A stretch of DNA of 29,998 nt, taken from positions 1 through 29,998 of the forward strand of contig CAMRVW010000005.1 in NCBI GenBank assembly GCA_947054185.1, in the 5' to 3' direction. The notes beneath the pieces were generated by a model. The model did not search any database and was not told the origin of the DNA. It saw nothing but the letters and a program-made list of their open reading frames with translations. Both the position numbers and the translations under genes were made by a program. The DNA is from an uncultured Rikenellaceae bacterium (GTDB lineage: Bacteria; Bacteroidota; Bacteroidia; Bacteroidales; Rikenellaceae). Positions 1 to 7,244 of this stretch are shown here, in pieces (position 1 is the first letter of the stretch; each line of letters opens with the position of its first letter).

Positions 1-117
1 GGGGTCCGAGACCCCTCCCCCGGAAGGGCCGCCGGAGGCAGTTCCCGCAAAATAAACAACAGTTCTCGCGACATAAACGGCAGTACCGGCAACATAGCCG
101 CAGTTCCCGCACCCCAA
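1..117 (+). repeat. Terminal (H) module of the interspersed repeat, cut by the window start
   Basis: Starts inside the H module found also at 7001-7240, 20812-21041 and 25777-26022. It opens with the short hairpin GGGGTC-cga-GACCCC and the GC-rich core ending GCCGCCGGAGGCAGT. About four degenerate 20-21 nt units of the form GGCAGTnnCnGCAAAnnnAAA follow. The palindromic part would lie to the left of position 1. No coding potential is seen. Confidence 0.8.
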
Positions 118-130
118 TACGACGCAATTT

Positions 131-171
131 CAATAAAAAAGGCGACCCGACAAGGGTCGCCTTTTTTATTG
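131..171 (-). terminator. Intrinsic terminator of pfkA (possibly bidirectional)
   Basis: A perfect 18-bp inverted repeat (131-148 and 154-171) with a 5-nt loop. The GC part GGCGACC/GGGTCGCC is flanked by A6/T6 runs, so either strand would end in a U-tract. It lies 9 nt beyond the pfkA stop codon on the minus strand. Confidence 0.9.
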
Positions 172-180
172 TTCGGAACC

Positions 181-1284
181 TTAGTCGCCGAAGCAGATGC
201 CGACACCTTTGGCGGTCTCGACTATGTCGGAGTTGGGGTTTACGAAGTTCATTTTGCCAATGGCATCGGTGAGGGGTACGCTTATGATGTCGGGATGCCT
301 GTACGACACCATCTTGCCGAACTCGCCTCTCTTGACCAACTCGAATGCCTTGACGCCGAACTGTGTTGCAAGCACACGGTCGTAAGCGATGGGCACACCA
401 CCACGCTGGAGGTGTCCGAGAATGGTCTCTCTGACGTCGCCGCTGTCGAAGCCGGCAGCCTTTATCGCGCGGCTCACCTCGTAAGCCACACCACCTAAGC
501 GGGCATTCTCATAGCCGACCTCGGTTGCGATATGCGATGTCTCGGTACCTTCAATGGGTTTCGCACCCTCGGCCACCACAATGATGGCAGAGCCGCGACC
601 CTTCTTGTAACGCGATTTGAGCTTGGTCACCACCTTGTTGACATCATACGGTATCTCGGGTATCAGACACACGTCGGCACCACCGGCGATTGCGGCATGA
701 AGAGCAATCCAGCCCGTATGGCGACCCATGACCTCGAGTATGAAGGTACGGTTGTGCGATGCGGCCGTTGTCACGAGCTTGTCTATCGCGTCCGTGGCTA
801 TCTGTACGGCGGTCTGGAAACCGAAGGTGAGGTCTGTTGCCGAAAGGTCGTTATCTATGGTTTTGGGCACACCGACAATGTCGAGCCCTTGTTCGAACAA
901 TTTCTGAGAGAGGCGCTGCGAGCCGTCACCGCCGATGCTTATGACAGCGTCAACCCCCATGAACTGGAGTTTGCGAATCATCTCCTCCGAACGGTCGACA
1001 TATTCCCACTCGCCTGTGTGTTTGTTGAATACCGGCCAAGCGAAGGGTCCCCCTTTGTTGGTCGTTTCTATGATGGTGCCACCCTGATAGTGGATTCCGG
1101 CCACCGTCTTTTCGTCAAGCATCTTGATCTCAGTGGGTTCCCAGAGGATGCCGTTATAGGCCTGGATGCTTCCGAGCACTTCCCATTCCTCGTTGTCCTG
1201 AGCCGCCCTTTTGACAATACCGCGAATCACGGCATTCAAACCGGGGCAGTCACCACCACTGGTTGAGACTAAAATTCGTTTCAT
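181..1284 (-). CDS. pfkA: 6-phosphofructokinase
   Basis: A 367-aa cytoplasmic enzyme that phosphorylates fructose 6-phosphate to fructose 1,6-bisphosphate, the committed step of glycolysis. Seen: the N-terminal nucleotide loop STSGGDCPG (residues 8-16), GGDGSQ (118-123), the catalytic PKTIDND segment (140-146, with D144 as the expected base) and MGRHTGW in the middle of the protein. The two residues used to predict the phosphoryl donor are mixed. Gly121 (GGDGS, E. coli G104) is the ATP-type residue; Lys141 (PKTIDND, E. coli G124) is the residue usual in PPi-type enzymes. Gly+Lys enzymes such as those of plants and trypanosomes use ATP, so ATP is the better guess. A promoter lies about 95 nt upstream and a strong terminator just downstream, so it is probably transcribed alone. 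Confidence 0.96.
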   Translation of the reverse strand: MKRILVSTSGGDCPGLNAVIRGIVKRAAQDNEEWEVLGSIQAYNGILWEPTEIKMLDEKTVAGIHYQGGTIIETTNKGGPFAWPVFNKHTGEWEYVDRSEEMIRKLQFMGVDAVISIGGDGSQRLSQKLFEQGLDIVGVPKTIDNDLSATDLTFGFQTAVQIATDAIDKLVTTAASHNRTFILEVMGRHTGWIALHAAIAGGADVCLIPEIPYDVNKVVTKLKSRYKKGRGSAIIVVAEGAKPIEGTETSHIATEVGYENARLGGVAYEVSRAIKAAGFDSGDVRETILGHLQRGGVPIAYDRVLATQFGVKAFELVKRGEFGKMVSYRHPDIISVPLTDAIGKMNFVNPNSDIVETAKGVGICFGD

Positions 1285-1379
1285 CAGTTAAATGTTATTT
1301 TCGATAAATTGGATCTAACTCCAAGATTTACAATGGTAAAACATCCTGTAAGGCACTATTCCCCACCATAAATCGGGCA

Positions 1380-1410
1380 TAAAGGTACTATTTTTTCTCA
1401 AAGCGGCAAA
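1380..1410 (-). promoter_or_regulatory. Bacteroidota-type promoter of pfkA
   Basis: On the minus strand TTTG (1410-1407) is followed after exactly 19 nt by TACCTTTA (1387-1380), 7 of 8 matches to the -33/-7 pattern TTTG-N19-TAnnTTTG. Transcription should start near 1374, which gives a 5' leader of about 90 nt. The rest of the 256-nt gap (1285-1540) shows nothing else clear. Confidence 0.65.
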
Positions 1411-1540
1411 AAAAATGCCATAAACTTGCATCGCGTCGTTACGAAAATTGTCAGCATGAATGTCAATGCTCCGTCCGGTCTCGGCACATCAATCTTCGAA
1501 CCACAAAAACGTCAAAGCACATAATGCCGCTTCAAAAAGC

Positions 1541-2779
1541 CTAAGCCATCCTGACGCCGCCGGAGGTACGCCCCCTGCGATGATATACGCTTATGGCAAA
1601 ATAGAGCGCGACATATACGGCTAAAGAGATGTTTTTTCTGCGCTTCTCGGCTTTTATGATCTGTCGGGGAGCCTTGCCGCATATCCCGGGTATGTCAGAC
1701 AACATGTTGCGCTTGGCCACTATCGTGCCCTCGTCGAGCAACATAAGACCGCATTTACTGCGCACCATCGACTTTAGCTGCGTCTGGTCCATGTTAAGAC
1801 ATAATATGTCGTCTCCGACAGCACGGCTCACCTGAGCGATGTCGAGCTGTGTCACCACAACCGTTCTTACACCGCATGCGGCATCTGCGCGCAAACGCTC
1901 CATGTTCTTTATGAATGGCTGTTTTTGAGCCTCTTTCAGCGAACGCACCACCACCAATGCGGTGTAACCCTTTGCCGATAAAATGTCGTCGCCATGCTCT
2001 GCCCCGGCCCGGTCAACGGCCGAAAACGATATTATCTTGGGCGTGTAACCCTCTCTTACAACCTCTGTTACGGTGTTGAGATACTCCCACTTGGTGTCGT
2101 CATACCATGTGGTGTCGCTTATTTCGAACAACTGCTCGGCTCCCGTGAGCCTGTTGCGATAGAGCAGCCTTGTGCTATGTTCGCCCTTGTCGGCACCATC
2201 GGGTATCGACATGGCCGCCCTTATGTCGGTACCCTCGCCATAAGGCAGAAAGTCGGTTAACGGCAGGTCGACAGAGGCATATATGGGAAGTGCGAGCGAC
2301 CACAACGCCAGCATCAGAGCGGTGGGAAGATCGCGCGGCGACACCTTGCCCGGAACGCCGCGCGACAAAAACAATATCACCGCAAACGGCATTATAATCA
2401 AGTTCTTGGCAAATGTTTCGCCGTTGCCTAAGGTTATGAAATCGCCGAAACATCCGCAGTCGTTCACCGGTACGAAACGCCATATCGCAAAGGTGAGCAG
2501 TGTGAAGAAGCACATGAACAAAAGCGTTGCCCAGGCTGTCAGTCGCTTGTATATGCCCAACGCCAGCATGACACCTATGAACAACTCGGCCGCCGGCATC
2601 ACGATAGATAACGGCAAGGCCAACGGCTCCAAGCCTCCCACTCCGAAGGCATGAAAATACTCGGCAAACTTTATCTGCGAACCGGCAGGGTCAACCCATT
2701 TGGTAAATCCCGAAAAGATGAAAACCAATGAGAGCACCGCCCTCGATATATATACCGTGTAACGATTCCTTATGATCAT
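1541..2779 (-). CDS. DoxX-type membrane protein (BT_3928-like)
   Basis: A 412-aa inner-membrane protein. The first ~150 residues contain about four hydrophobic helices: RAVLSLVFIFSGFTKW (14-29), then LSIVMPAAELFIGVMLALGI, TLLFMCFFTLLTFAIW and LIIMPFAVILFL. This layout matches the DoxX/MauE superfamily and the Bacteroidales BT_3928-like proteins. A short CGCFGDF motif follows the third helix. The region after residue ~190 is soluble and looks like a thioredoxin-fold domain by its strand pattern (YTALVVVRSL, VRTVVVTQLD), but has no CxxC. A last helix (ISLAVYVALYFAISVYH) lies near the C-terminus. MauE-like proteins are linked to disulfide chemistry; the substrate here is unknown. It follows the small acidic gene on the same strand but a terminator separates them. 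Confidence 0.8.
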   Translation of the reverse strand: MIIRNRYTVYISRAVLSLVFIFSGFTKWVDPAGSQIKFAEYFHAFGVGGLEPLALPLSIVMPAAELFIGVMLALGIYKRLTAWATLLFMCFFTLLTFAIWRFVPVNDCGCFGDFITLGNGETFAKNLIIMPFAVILFLSRGVPGKVSPRDLPTALMLALWSLALPIYASVDLPLTDFLPYGEGTDIRAAMSIPDGADKGEHSTRLLYRNRLTGAEQLFEISDTTWYDDTKWEYLNTVTEVVREGYTPKIISFSAVDRAGAEHGDDILSAKGYTALVVVRSLKEAQKQPFIKNMERLRADAACGVRTVVVTQLDIAQVSRAVGDDILCLNMDQTQLKSMVRSKCGLMLLDEGTIVAKRNMLSDIPGICGKAPRQIIKAEKRRKNISLAVYVALYFAISVYHRRGRTSGGVRMA

Positions 2780-2902
2780 AAGCTGTCATGTATTAAGTAA
2801 GTGAGCCTGTGCAATTACCGCCCAATCGAACCCCCAACCGATCAAAAAAACAGCTCCATTGCCCCTAAAAAGAACTCCCCCGAAAAGTCCGTCTTCCCTA
2901 TA

Positions 2903-2934
2903 AATTAAAAAAGCCGCCATCAAAGGCAGCCTCT
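2903..2934 (-). terminator. Intrinsic terminator of the small acidic protein gene
   Basis: On the minus strand GCTGCC-tttgat-GGCGGC forms a 6-bp stem with one G-U pair and is followed by TTTTTTAATTT. It sits directly after the stop codon of the 2938-3231 gene. The rest of the gap up to 2779 shows no clear promoter for the DoxX-type gene. Confidence 0.7.
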
Positions 2935-2937
2935 TTG

Positions 2938-3231
2938 TTACTCGTCGTCATCGTCGTCATCGGCGATATCTTCTGCACCTTCGATGCTGTCATCGTCGTA
3001 ATAGTCCTTCTCGTCGTCATCGTCGATGTTGTCGTCTATCTTGACGTCGACTTTTATAAGATAGTGAATGTCGTCCGTCTCTAAGTCGACAGCATAAAAA
3101 AAGTCTCCGGGCGCTTTGTCCACTCTTATCATCGCGTCCTGAAACCCGGCAGGATATGTCTTTCTCAGCATCTCTTTTAACTCTTCAGAGATGTTTTTGT
3201 AACTGACAACCAGGCGTTTTTTTGTGTTCAT
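2938..3231 (-). CDS. Small acidic protein of unknown function
   Basis: A 97-aa protein starting MNTKKRLVVSYKNISEELKE. The first ~65 residues look like a small alpha/beta domain (basic start, amphipathic helix EELKEMLRKTYP, strands FFYAVDLE and IHYLIKVDV). The last ~33 residues are an Asp/Glu tail ending DDDDDDE. Similar short acidic-tailed proteins are common in Bacteroidales and are sometimes labelled 'DNA primase', a label nothing in this sequence supports. The ATG at 3231 is preferred over an in-frame ATG at 3300, because a promoter (3272-3301) would lie inside the longer form. It is divergent from ligA, with 183 nt between the two starts. Function not recognised. Confidence 0.8.
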   Translation of the reverse strand: MNTKKRLVVSYKNISEELKEMLRKTYPAGFQDAMIRVDKAPGDFFYAVDLETDDIHYLIKVDVKIDDNIDDDDEKDYYDDDSIEGAEDIADDDDDDE

Positions 3232-3271
3232 GTCTATGCTAAATAGTGCTTTTTGACTCTGTTTTACGGTG

Positions 3272-3301
3272 CAATAATACACAAAAAAAATAAATCGCAA
3301 A
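3272..3301 (-). promoter_or_regulatory. Probable promoter of the small acidic protein gene
   Basis: On the minus strand TTTG (3301-3298), an 18-nt spacer and TATTATTG (3279-3272, 7 of 8 to TAnnTTTG). The predicted start lies about 35 nt before the ATG at 3231. The spacer is one or two nt shorter than usual. Confidence 0.45.
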
Positions 3302-3334
3302 TACTTTTGTAAAAAATATCAGAAATAAAAGTCT

Positions 3335-3342
3335 TATCTTTA
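3335..3342 (+). promoter_or_regulatory. Probable -7 element of the ligA promoter
   Basis: TATCTTTA matches TAnnTTTG in 7 of 8 positions and lies 72 nt before the ligA ATG at 3415. No TTTG is found at the usual 19-20 nt spacing (the nearest is 25 nt away), so this call is weaker than the others. Confidence 0.4.
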
Positions 3343-3414
3343 CACAATCGACAATCCCCGCCGGGCCATGGTTTGCCGGGAAATGTCGTCCATAGCCTTT
3401 TGAAACACAAAACG

Positions 3415-5418
3415 ATGGATTCCAAACAAGAGATAAAAGAACGCATAGAGTGGCTTCGCAATGTCATAGAGAGGGAAAATCACCGCTATTATGTCCTTAA
3501 CGACCCCGAGATAGACGACCGCGAGTATGACCGCATGATAGACGAGCTTAAAAGGCTCGAGAGCGCCCACCCCGAGTTTTACGATCCCTCGTCGCCCACC
3601 TTGCGTGTGGGCAGCGACATTGTTTCGGGCTTCGAGCAGCGTCCGCACCGTTATCCTATGCTTTCGCTATCAAATACATACGGCAGGGAGGAGCTTCTCG
3701 AGTTCGACTCACGCGTTCGTCGTCTCTCCGGCGTTACGCCCCGTTATGTCTGCGAGCTTAAGTTTGACGGCACCGCCATATCTCTGACATACGAAAACGG
3801 ATTGCTCACAGGTGCGCTCACCCGTGGCGACGGCGTTGTGGGCGATGATGTCACGGCCAATGTGCGCACCATACGCTCCATTCCGCTCAGGTTGCACGGC
3901 GATTATCCGCCCATGTTCGAGATACGCGGCGAGATAATAATGCCTCACGCATCGTTCGAGCGCCTTAACCGCCAGCGTGAAGATATCGGCGAGCCACCAT
4001 TTGCCAATCCGCGCAATGCCGCCGCCGGAACACTCAAACAGCAATCTTCGCAGGTGGTCGCCGAGCGGGGGCTTGACAGTTATCTCTATTACATTGCCGG
4101 TGACGACCTTGGCTTTGACTCTCACTATGAGGCGCTTACCCGTTGTCGCGACTGGGGTTTCAAGGTGTCGGAGCATATGAGGCGTTTCGACTCAATAGAA
4201 GAGGTGCTCGATTATATAACATATTGGGATACAGAACGCAAGAAGCTGCCGTACGATATCGACGGCATGGTTGTCAAGCTCGACGACCTGGCCGGACAAC
4301 GCCGCATGGGCTTCACGGCCAAGGCGCCCAAGTGGGCCGTGGCCTATAAGTTCAAGGCAGAACGAGTGTCCACCACGCTTTTGAGCATCGACTATCAGGT
4401 GGGACGCACCGGCGCCGTCACCCCCGTTGCCAACCTCGAGCCCGTACGCCTGGCAGGCACGGTGGTGAAGCGAGCCTCGCTCCATAATGCCGACCAGATA
4501 GCCATACTCGACATACGCATAGGCGACACCGTCTATGTGGAGAAGGGCGGCGAGATAATACCCAAGGTGGTCGGCGTTGATGTGTCGGCACGAGGGGAGG
4601 GGAGTGTGCCGCTCGTTTATGTCGACCGTTGTCCCGTCTGCGGCACTCCTCTGATACGTCCCGAGGGCGAGGCGCGCCATTACTGCCCCAACACCGAGGG
4701 ATGCCGCCCCCAGCAGGTGGGACGCATAATCCATTTCGTGAGCCGCGACGCCATGAACATAGAGGGGCTTGGCGACGAGCTTGTCGAGGCCCTTTACGAT
4801 AATGATATGGTGCACGACTATGCCGATCTTTACGCTCTCTCGCGTCATAGCATAGCCTCTCTCGACCGCATGGGCGAACGCTCTGCCGATAATGTGGTGA
4901 CAGCCATAGAAAATTCGCGCGACATGCCGTTGGGTAAGTTGTTGTTCGCCTTGGGAATACGTTTCGTGGGATCGACCACGGCCATGCGTCTTGCCGACGC
5001 TTTCGGCTCGGTCGACGCGCTTGCCGCCGCCTCTTACGACGAGCTGCTGGCGACCCACGATGTGGGCGACAAGGTTGCCATGAGCATACGCCGTTTTTTC
5101 GATTCGGCCCATAACCGTGCCATCATAGAGCGATTGCGTAACGCAGGCGTGAGCATGACGGCCCAAAAAAGAGAACGTCTCTCTGACATACTGGCAGGCA
5201 AAACCATTGTCATATCGGGCACATTCACACACCACACCCGCGAGGAGTATAAAAAGATGATTGAAGACCACGGCGGTAAAAACGGCTCTTCCATATCGGG
5301 CAAGACATCATGGGTGCTTGCCGGTGACAACATGGGGCCGGCCAAGCTCAAGAAAGCCGAGCAACTGGGCGTGGATATAATGGATGAGGAGCGATTCCTC
5401 CAAGTGATAGGAGGGTGA
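3415..5418 (+). CDS. ligA: NAD+-dependent DNA ligase
   Basis: A 667-aa ligase that seals nicks in Okazaki fragments and repair patches, using NAD+. Domains in order: Ia (HRYYVLNDPEIDDREYD, ~23-39); adenylation domain with the AMP-accepting lysine K116 in ELKFDG; OB fold; Cys4 zinc finger at ~405-430 (CPVCGTP, then CPNTEGC); helix-hairpin-helix region ~440-570; C-terminal BRCT domain (~585-667, AGKTIVISGTF). The length fits the family. The start at 3415 (MDSKQEIKERIEW) is chosen over an in-frame ATG at 3373 because the family begins at this helix and the extra 14 residues have no ligase character. The next gene starts 1 nt after the stop, so the two are probably cotranscribed. Confidence 0.98.
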   Translation: MDSKQEIKERIEWLRNVIERENHRYYVLNDPEIDDREYDRMIDELKRLESAHPEFYDPSSPTLRVGSDIVSGFEQRPHRYPMLSLSNTYGREELLEFDSRVRRLSGVTPRYVCELKFDGTAISLTYENGLLTGALTRGDGVVGDDVTANVRTIRSIPLRLHGDYPPMFEIRGEIIMPHASFERLNRQREDIGEPPFANPRNAAAGTLKQQSSQVVAERGLDSYLYYIAGDDLGFDSHYEALTRCRDWGFKVSEHMRRFDSIEEVLDYITYWDTERKKLPYDIDGMVVKLDDLAGQRRMGFTAKAPKWAVAYKFKAERVSTTLLSIDYQVGRTGAVTPVANLEPVRLAGTVVKRASLHNADQIAILDIRIGDTVYVEKGGEIIPKVVGVDVSARGEGSVPLVYVDRCPVCGTPLIRPEGEARHYCPNTEGCRPQQVGRIIHFVSRDAMNIEGLGDELVEALYDNDMVHDYADLYALSRHSIASLDRMGERSADNVVTAIENSRDMPLGKLLFALGIRFVGSTTAMRLADAFGSVDALAAASYDELLATHDVGDKVAMSIRRFFDSAHNRAIIERLRNAGVSMTAQKRERLSDILAGKTIVISGTFTHHTREEYKKMIEDHGGKNGSSISGKTSWVLAGDNMGPAKLKKAEQLGVDIMDEERFLQVIGG

Positions 5419-5419
5419 T

Positions 5420-6175
5420 ATGTTCCGACGCCTCAAGCAGATGTTGACCATGTCGCCGCCCGCCACATCAGGAGAGGTTGTGTGCGACGGTCAGCCGGTG
5501 TATTACTCCATAGTGCGCTCACGTCGTCGCACCATGTCGATAGTGATAAAACGATGCGACTGTTCTGTCTCCGTGCGTGTACCCGAGGGTACGTCAGATG
5601 ATGTGTTGCGCGATTTTGTCGAGTCTAAGCGTGAGTGGATCGCCACACACCGTCGTAAGATAATGAACGACAACAGTCATCGTGTCATGCGTCGTTACGA
5701 AGAGGGAGCCACACACCTCTATCTCGGGCGCCATTATGTGTTGCGTCTGGTCATATCGCCGGCCGAGGGGGTCGAGCTCAAAGACAACGAGATGATAGTG
5801 TCGTTACGGAGTGTCGACCGTTGCGAACGCGTACTTTATGGCTGGTATGCCGCGCGTGCCGCCGAGGATGTGTTGGGCATGGCCCGTCCGCTCATACACC
5901 TATTCGCCGAGCGCACAGGTCGGCAGCCATCGGCGATAAAATTCGTGCGCGTGAAAAGCTATTGGGGGCAATGCAGCACCAATGGACTGATAAAGTTCAA
6001 TATAGAACTCATACGAGCGCATAGGGAGTGCATCGAATATATCATCATACATGAGCTTTGCCACCTGGTGCATCACAACCACTCCCCGAAATTTCACAAT
6101 CTGGTGGCATCATACATCCCCGACTGGAAACAACGCAAAGAACTGCTCGACGCGACAGTATCTTGCAGGTATTGA
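5420..6175 (+). CDS. YgjP-type (DUF45, M48-like) metallopeptidase
   Basis: A 251-aa putative zinc-dependent hydrolase. The zinc motif HELCH (211-215) is followed by HHNHSPKF, so H211, H215 and H221 with E212 form the usual HExxH...NHS site of YgjP-like/SprT-like proteins. The upstream signature RRRTMSIVIKRCDCSVSVRVP (split here: RRRTMSIVIK, then CSVSVRVPEG) and YWGQCSTNGLIKFN also match DUF45. There is no signal peptide, so it is cytoplasmic. ATG at 5420 follows the ligA stop by 1 nt. AGGAGG at 5409-5414, inside the ligA end, would be a strong Shine-Dalgarno site, which is unusual because Bacteroidota rarely rely on one. The link to ligA hints at a DNA-repair or DNA-protein crosslink role, but that is inference from position. 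Confidence 0.88.
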   Translation: MFRRLKQMLTMSPPATSGEVVCDGQPVYYSIVRSRRRTMSIVIKRCDCSVSVRVPEGTSDDVLRDFVESKREWIATHRRKIMNDNSHRVMRRYEEGATHLYLGRHYVLRLVISPAEGVELKDNEMIVSLRSVDRCERVLYGWYAARAAEDVLGMARPLIHLFAERTGRQPSAIKFVRVKSYWGQCSTNGLIKFNIELIRAHRECIEYIIIHELCHLVHHNHSPKFHNLVASYIPDWKQRKELLDATVSCRY

Positions 6176-6182
6176 GCTTTTT

Positions 6183-6460
6183 GAACCGCTTGCGGACACA
6201 CTGCGGTTAATGGTTTGCCGGTACTGCCTCCTTTAATGGTTTGCTGAAACTGCCGTTTTGTTTTGCGGGAACTGCCTCCGGCGGCCCTTCCGGGGGAGGG
6301 GTCACGGACCCCGTTTTGAGATATTGAGGACAAACTAAGGATAAAGTACAGATATGTCATAAATGTGTTTCGACATTCGTCTTACACATTTATGACATAT
6401 CTGTTTTCGGCCCTTGAATTTTGTGTCTGAAGGATATCAAACAGGGGCATAACCACTTCG
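6183..6460 (-). repeat. Terminal (H) module of the interspersed repeat, reverse orientation
   Basis: Read on the minus strand: an introduction containing ATGCCCCTGTTTGATATC, a palindrome with perfect 21-bp arms (6348-6368 and 6384-6404) around a 15-nt loop, the core GGGGTCCGTGACCCC...GCCGCCGGAGGCAGT, and then three or four GGCAGTnnCnGCAAA-type units running up to the stop of the metallopeptidase gene. In module orientation the loop reads AAGACGAATGTCGAA. With the module at 7001-7240 it forms outward-facing ends of the 6183-7240 block. Confidence 0.85.
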
Positions 6461-7000
6461 CAGAAGAGTGCAATAGTAATGCGGCAAACAAAAGTGGGGC
6501 AGTGCGGCAAAATATAAAGGGACGTGCTCGCAACATTCCCCCCTGTTAGTTCCGACACCGCGGTCTGAGCGTAACGAAAACCGCACAGCATTCCAAAACC
6601 TCTCCGCCCGTCTAACCACTTCATACAGCCAAGCCCTCCTGCCTTAGTCCACCTTAACCCGGCAGGCGCGGTCTGAGTGCAACGAACCCCGCACACTCTT
6701 CTTTATGAACGGGACGACCCAAGGAGTCCCGAGCGGCCCGAAGCCTCGCCCAACGGAGGGCCGCACACCGCAGAGCATTCCAAGACCTTACCACACCTAA
6801 TTACTTTTCGCCATCCCCTGACCTCCACGTTGTGCCCTCCGCAGGCTCCGTTCCGCTCTCCGTCAGGCTAAAAGCACACTCCCCACTCTCCACACCCTCG
6901 AATCCGCACCCCATGAGGCCGACCTGCGGTCGGCCCGCTCTCTCTTGCCGCTATTTTACCGTTCTGATTATTGTTTTCTGTCCTGCTTACGCACCCTTTC
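6461..7000 (+). repeat. Interspersed repeat block, body modules T-A-A-B-C-G
   Basis: This gene-free stretch is built of modules that recur at 19.9-20.8, 25.2-25.7 and 29.2-30.0 kb. T (6485-6540, GTGGGGCAGT...GACGTGCTCGC) recurs reversed at 29950-29998. A hairpins, GCGG-loop-CCGC with CTGAGnGnAACGAA in the loop, lie at 6560-6584 and 6668-6692. B (6710-6764) has the hairpin CGGGAC/GTCCCG followed by a GCGGCC/GGCCGC stem. C (6834-6874) is CCCTCCGCAGGCTCCGTTCC... G (about 6923-6941) is GGCCGACC-tgc-GGTCGGCC. Open frames here do not keep their frame between copies, so I regard the block as non-coding. Confidence 0.8.
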
Positions 7001-7240
7001 CGCGAGTGGCATGGCCCATGTTTGAATATAATTCAGGTCTCACCCCTCAGGGCGAAAACGAAAATATGATGTAAATGTGTTTAGACATGCGTCTTACACA
7101 TTTACATCATATTTTCGTACTTCCACCTTAGTTTGCCCTCAATATCTCAAATCGGGGTCTGTGACCCCTCTCCCGGAAGGGCCGCCGGAGGCAGTGCCCG
7201 CAAACAAAAACGGCAGTTCCCGCAAAAACGTGCAGTTACG
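7001..7240 (+). repeat. Terminal (H) module of the interspersed repeat
   Basis: Palindrome with perfect 23-bp arms (7058-7080 and 7096-7118), 15-nt loop TTAGACATGCGTCTT, the core GGGGTCTGTGACCCC...GCCGCCGGAGGCAGT (7154-7193), then about three GGCAGTnnC-GCAAA units ending 5 nt short of the topA stop codon. The arm sequence differs from the other copies at several positions, but both arms changed together. Confidence 0.85.
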
Positions 7241-7244
7241 CAAC

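Noticed and set aside
1..117. CRISPR-like array of ~21-nt units
   Set aside because: The units abut with no spacers, are degenerate, number only two to four per site, and no cas gene is present.
4192..5271. A 359-codon open frame on the minus strand
   Set aside because: It lies fully inside ligA, whose domains are all intact on the plus strand; the frame is a by-product of codon bias and shows no recognisable domain.
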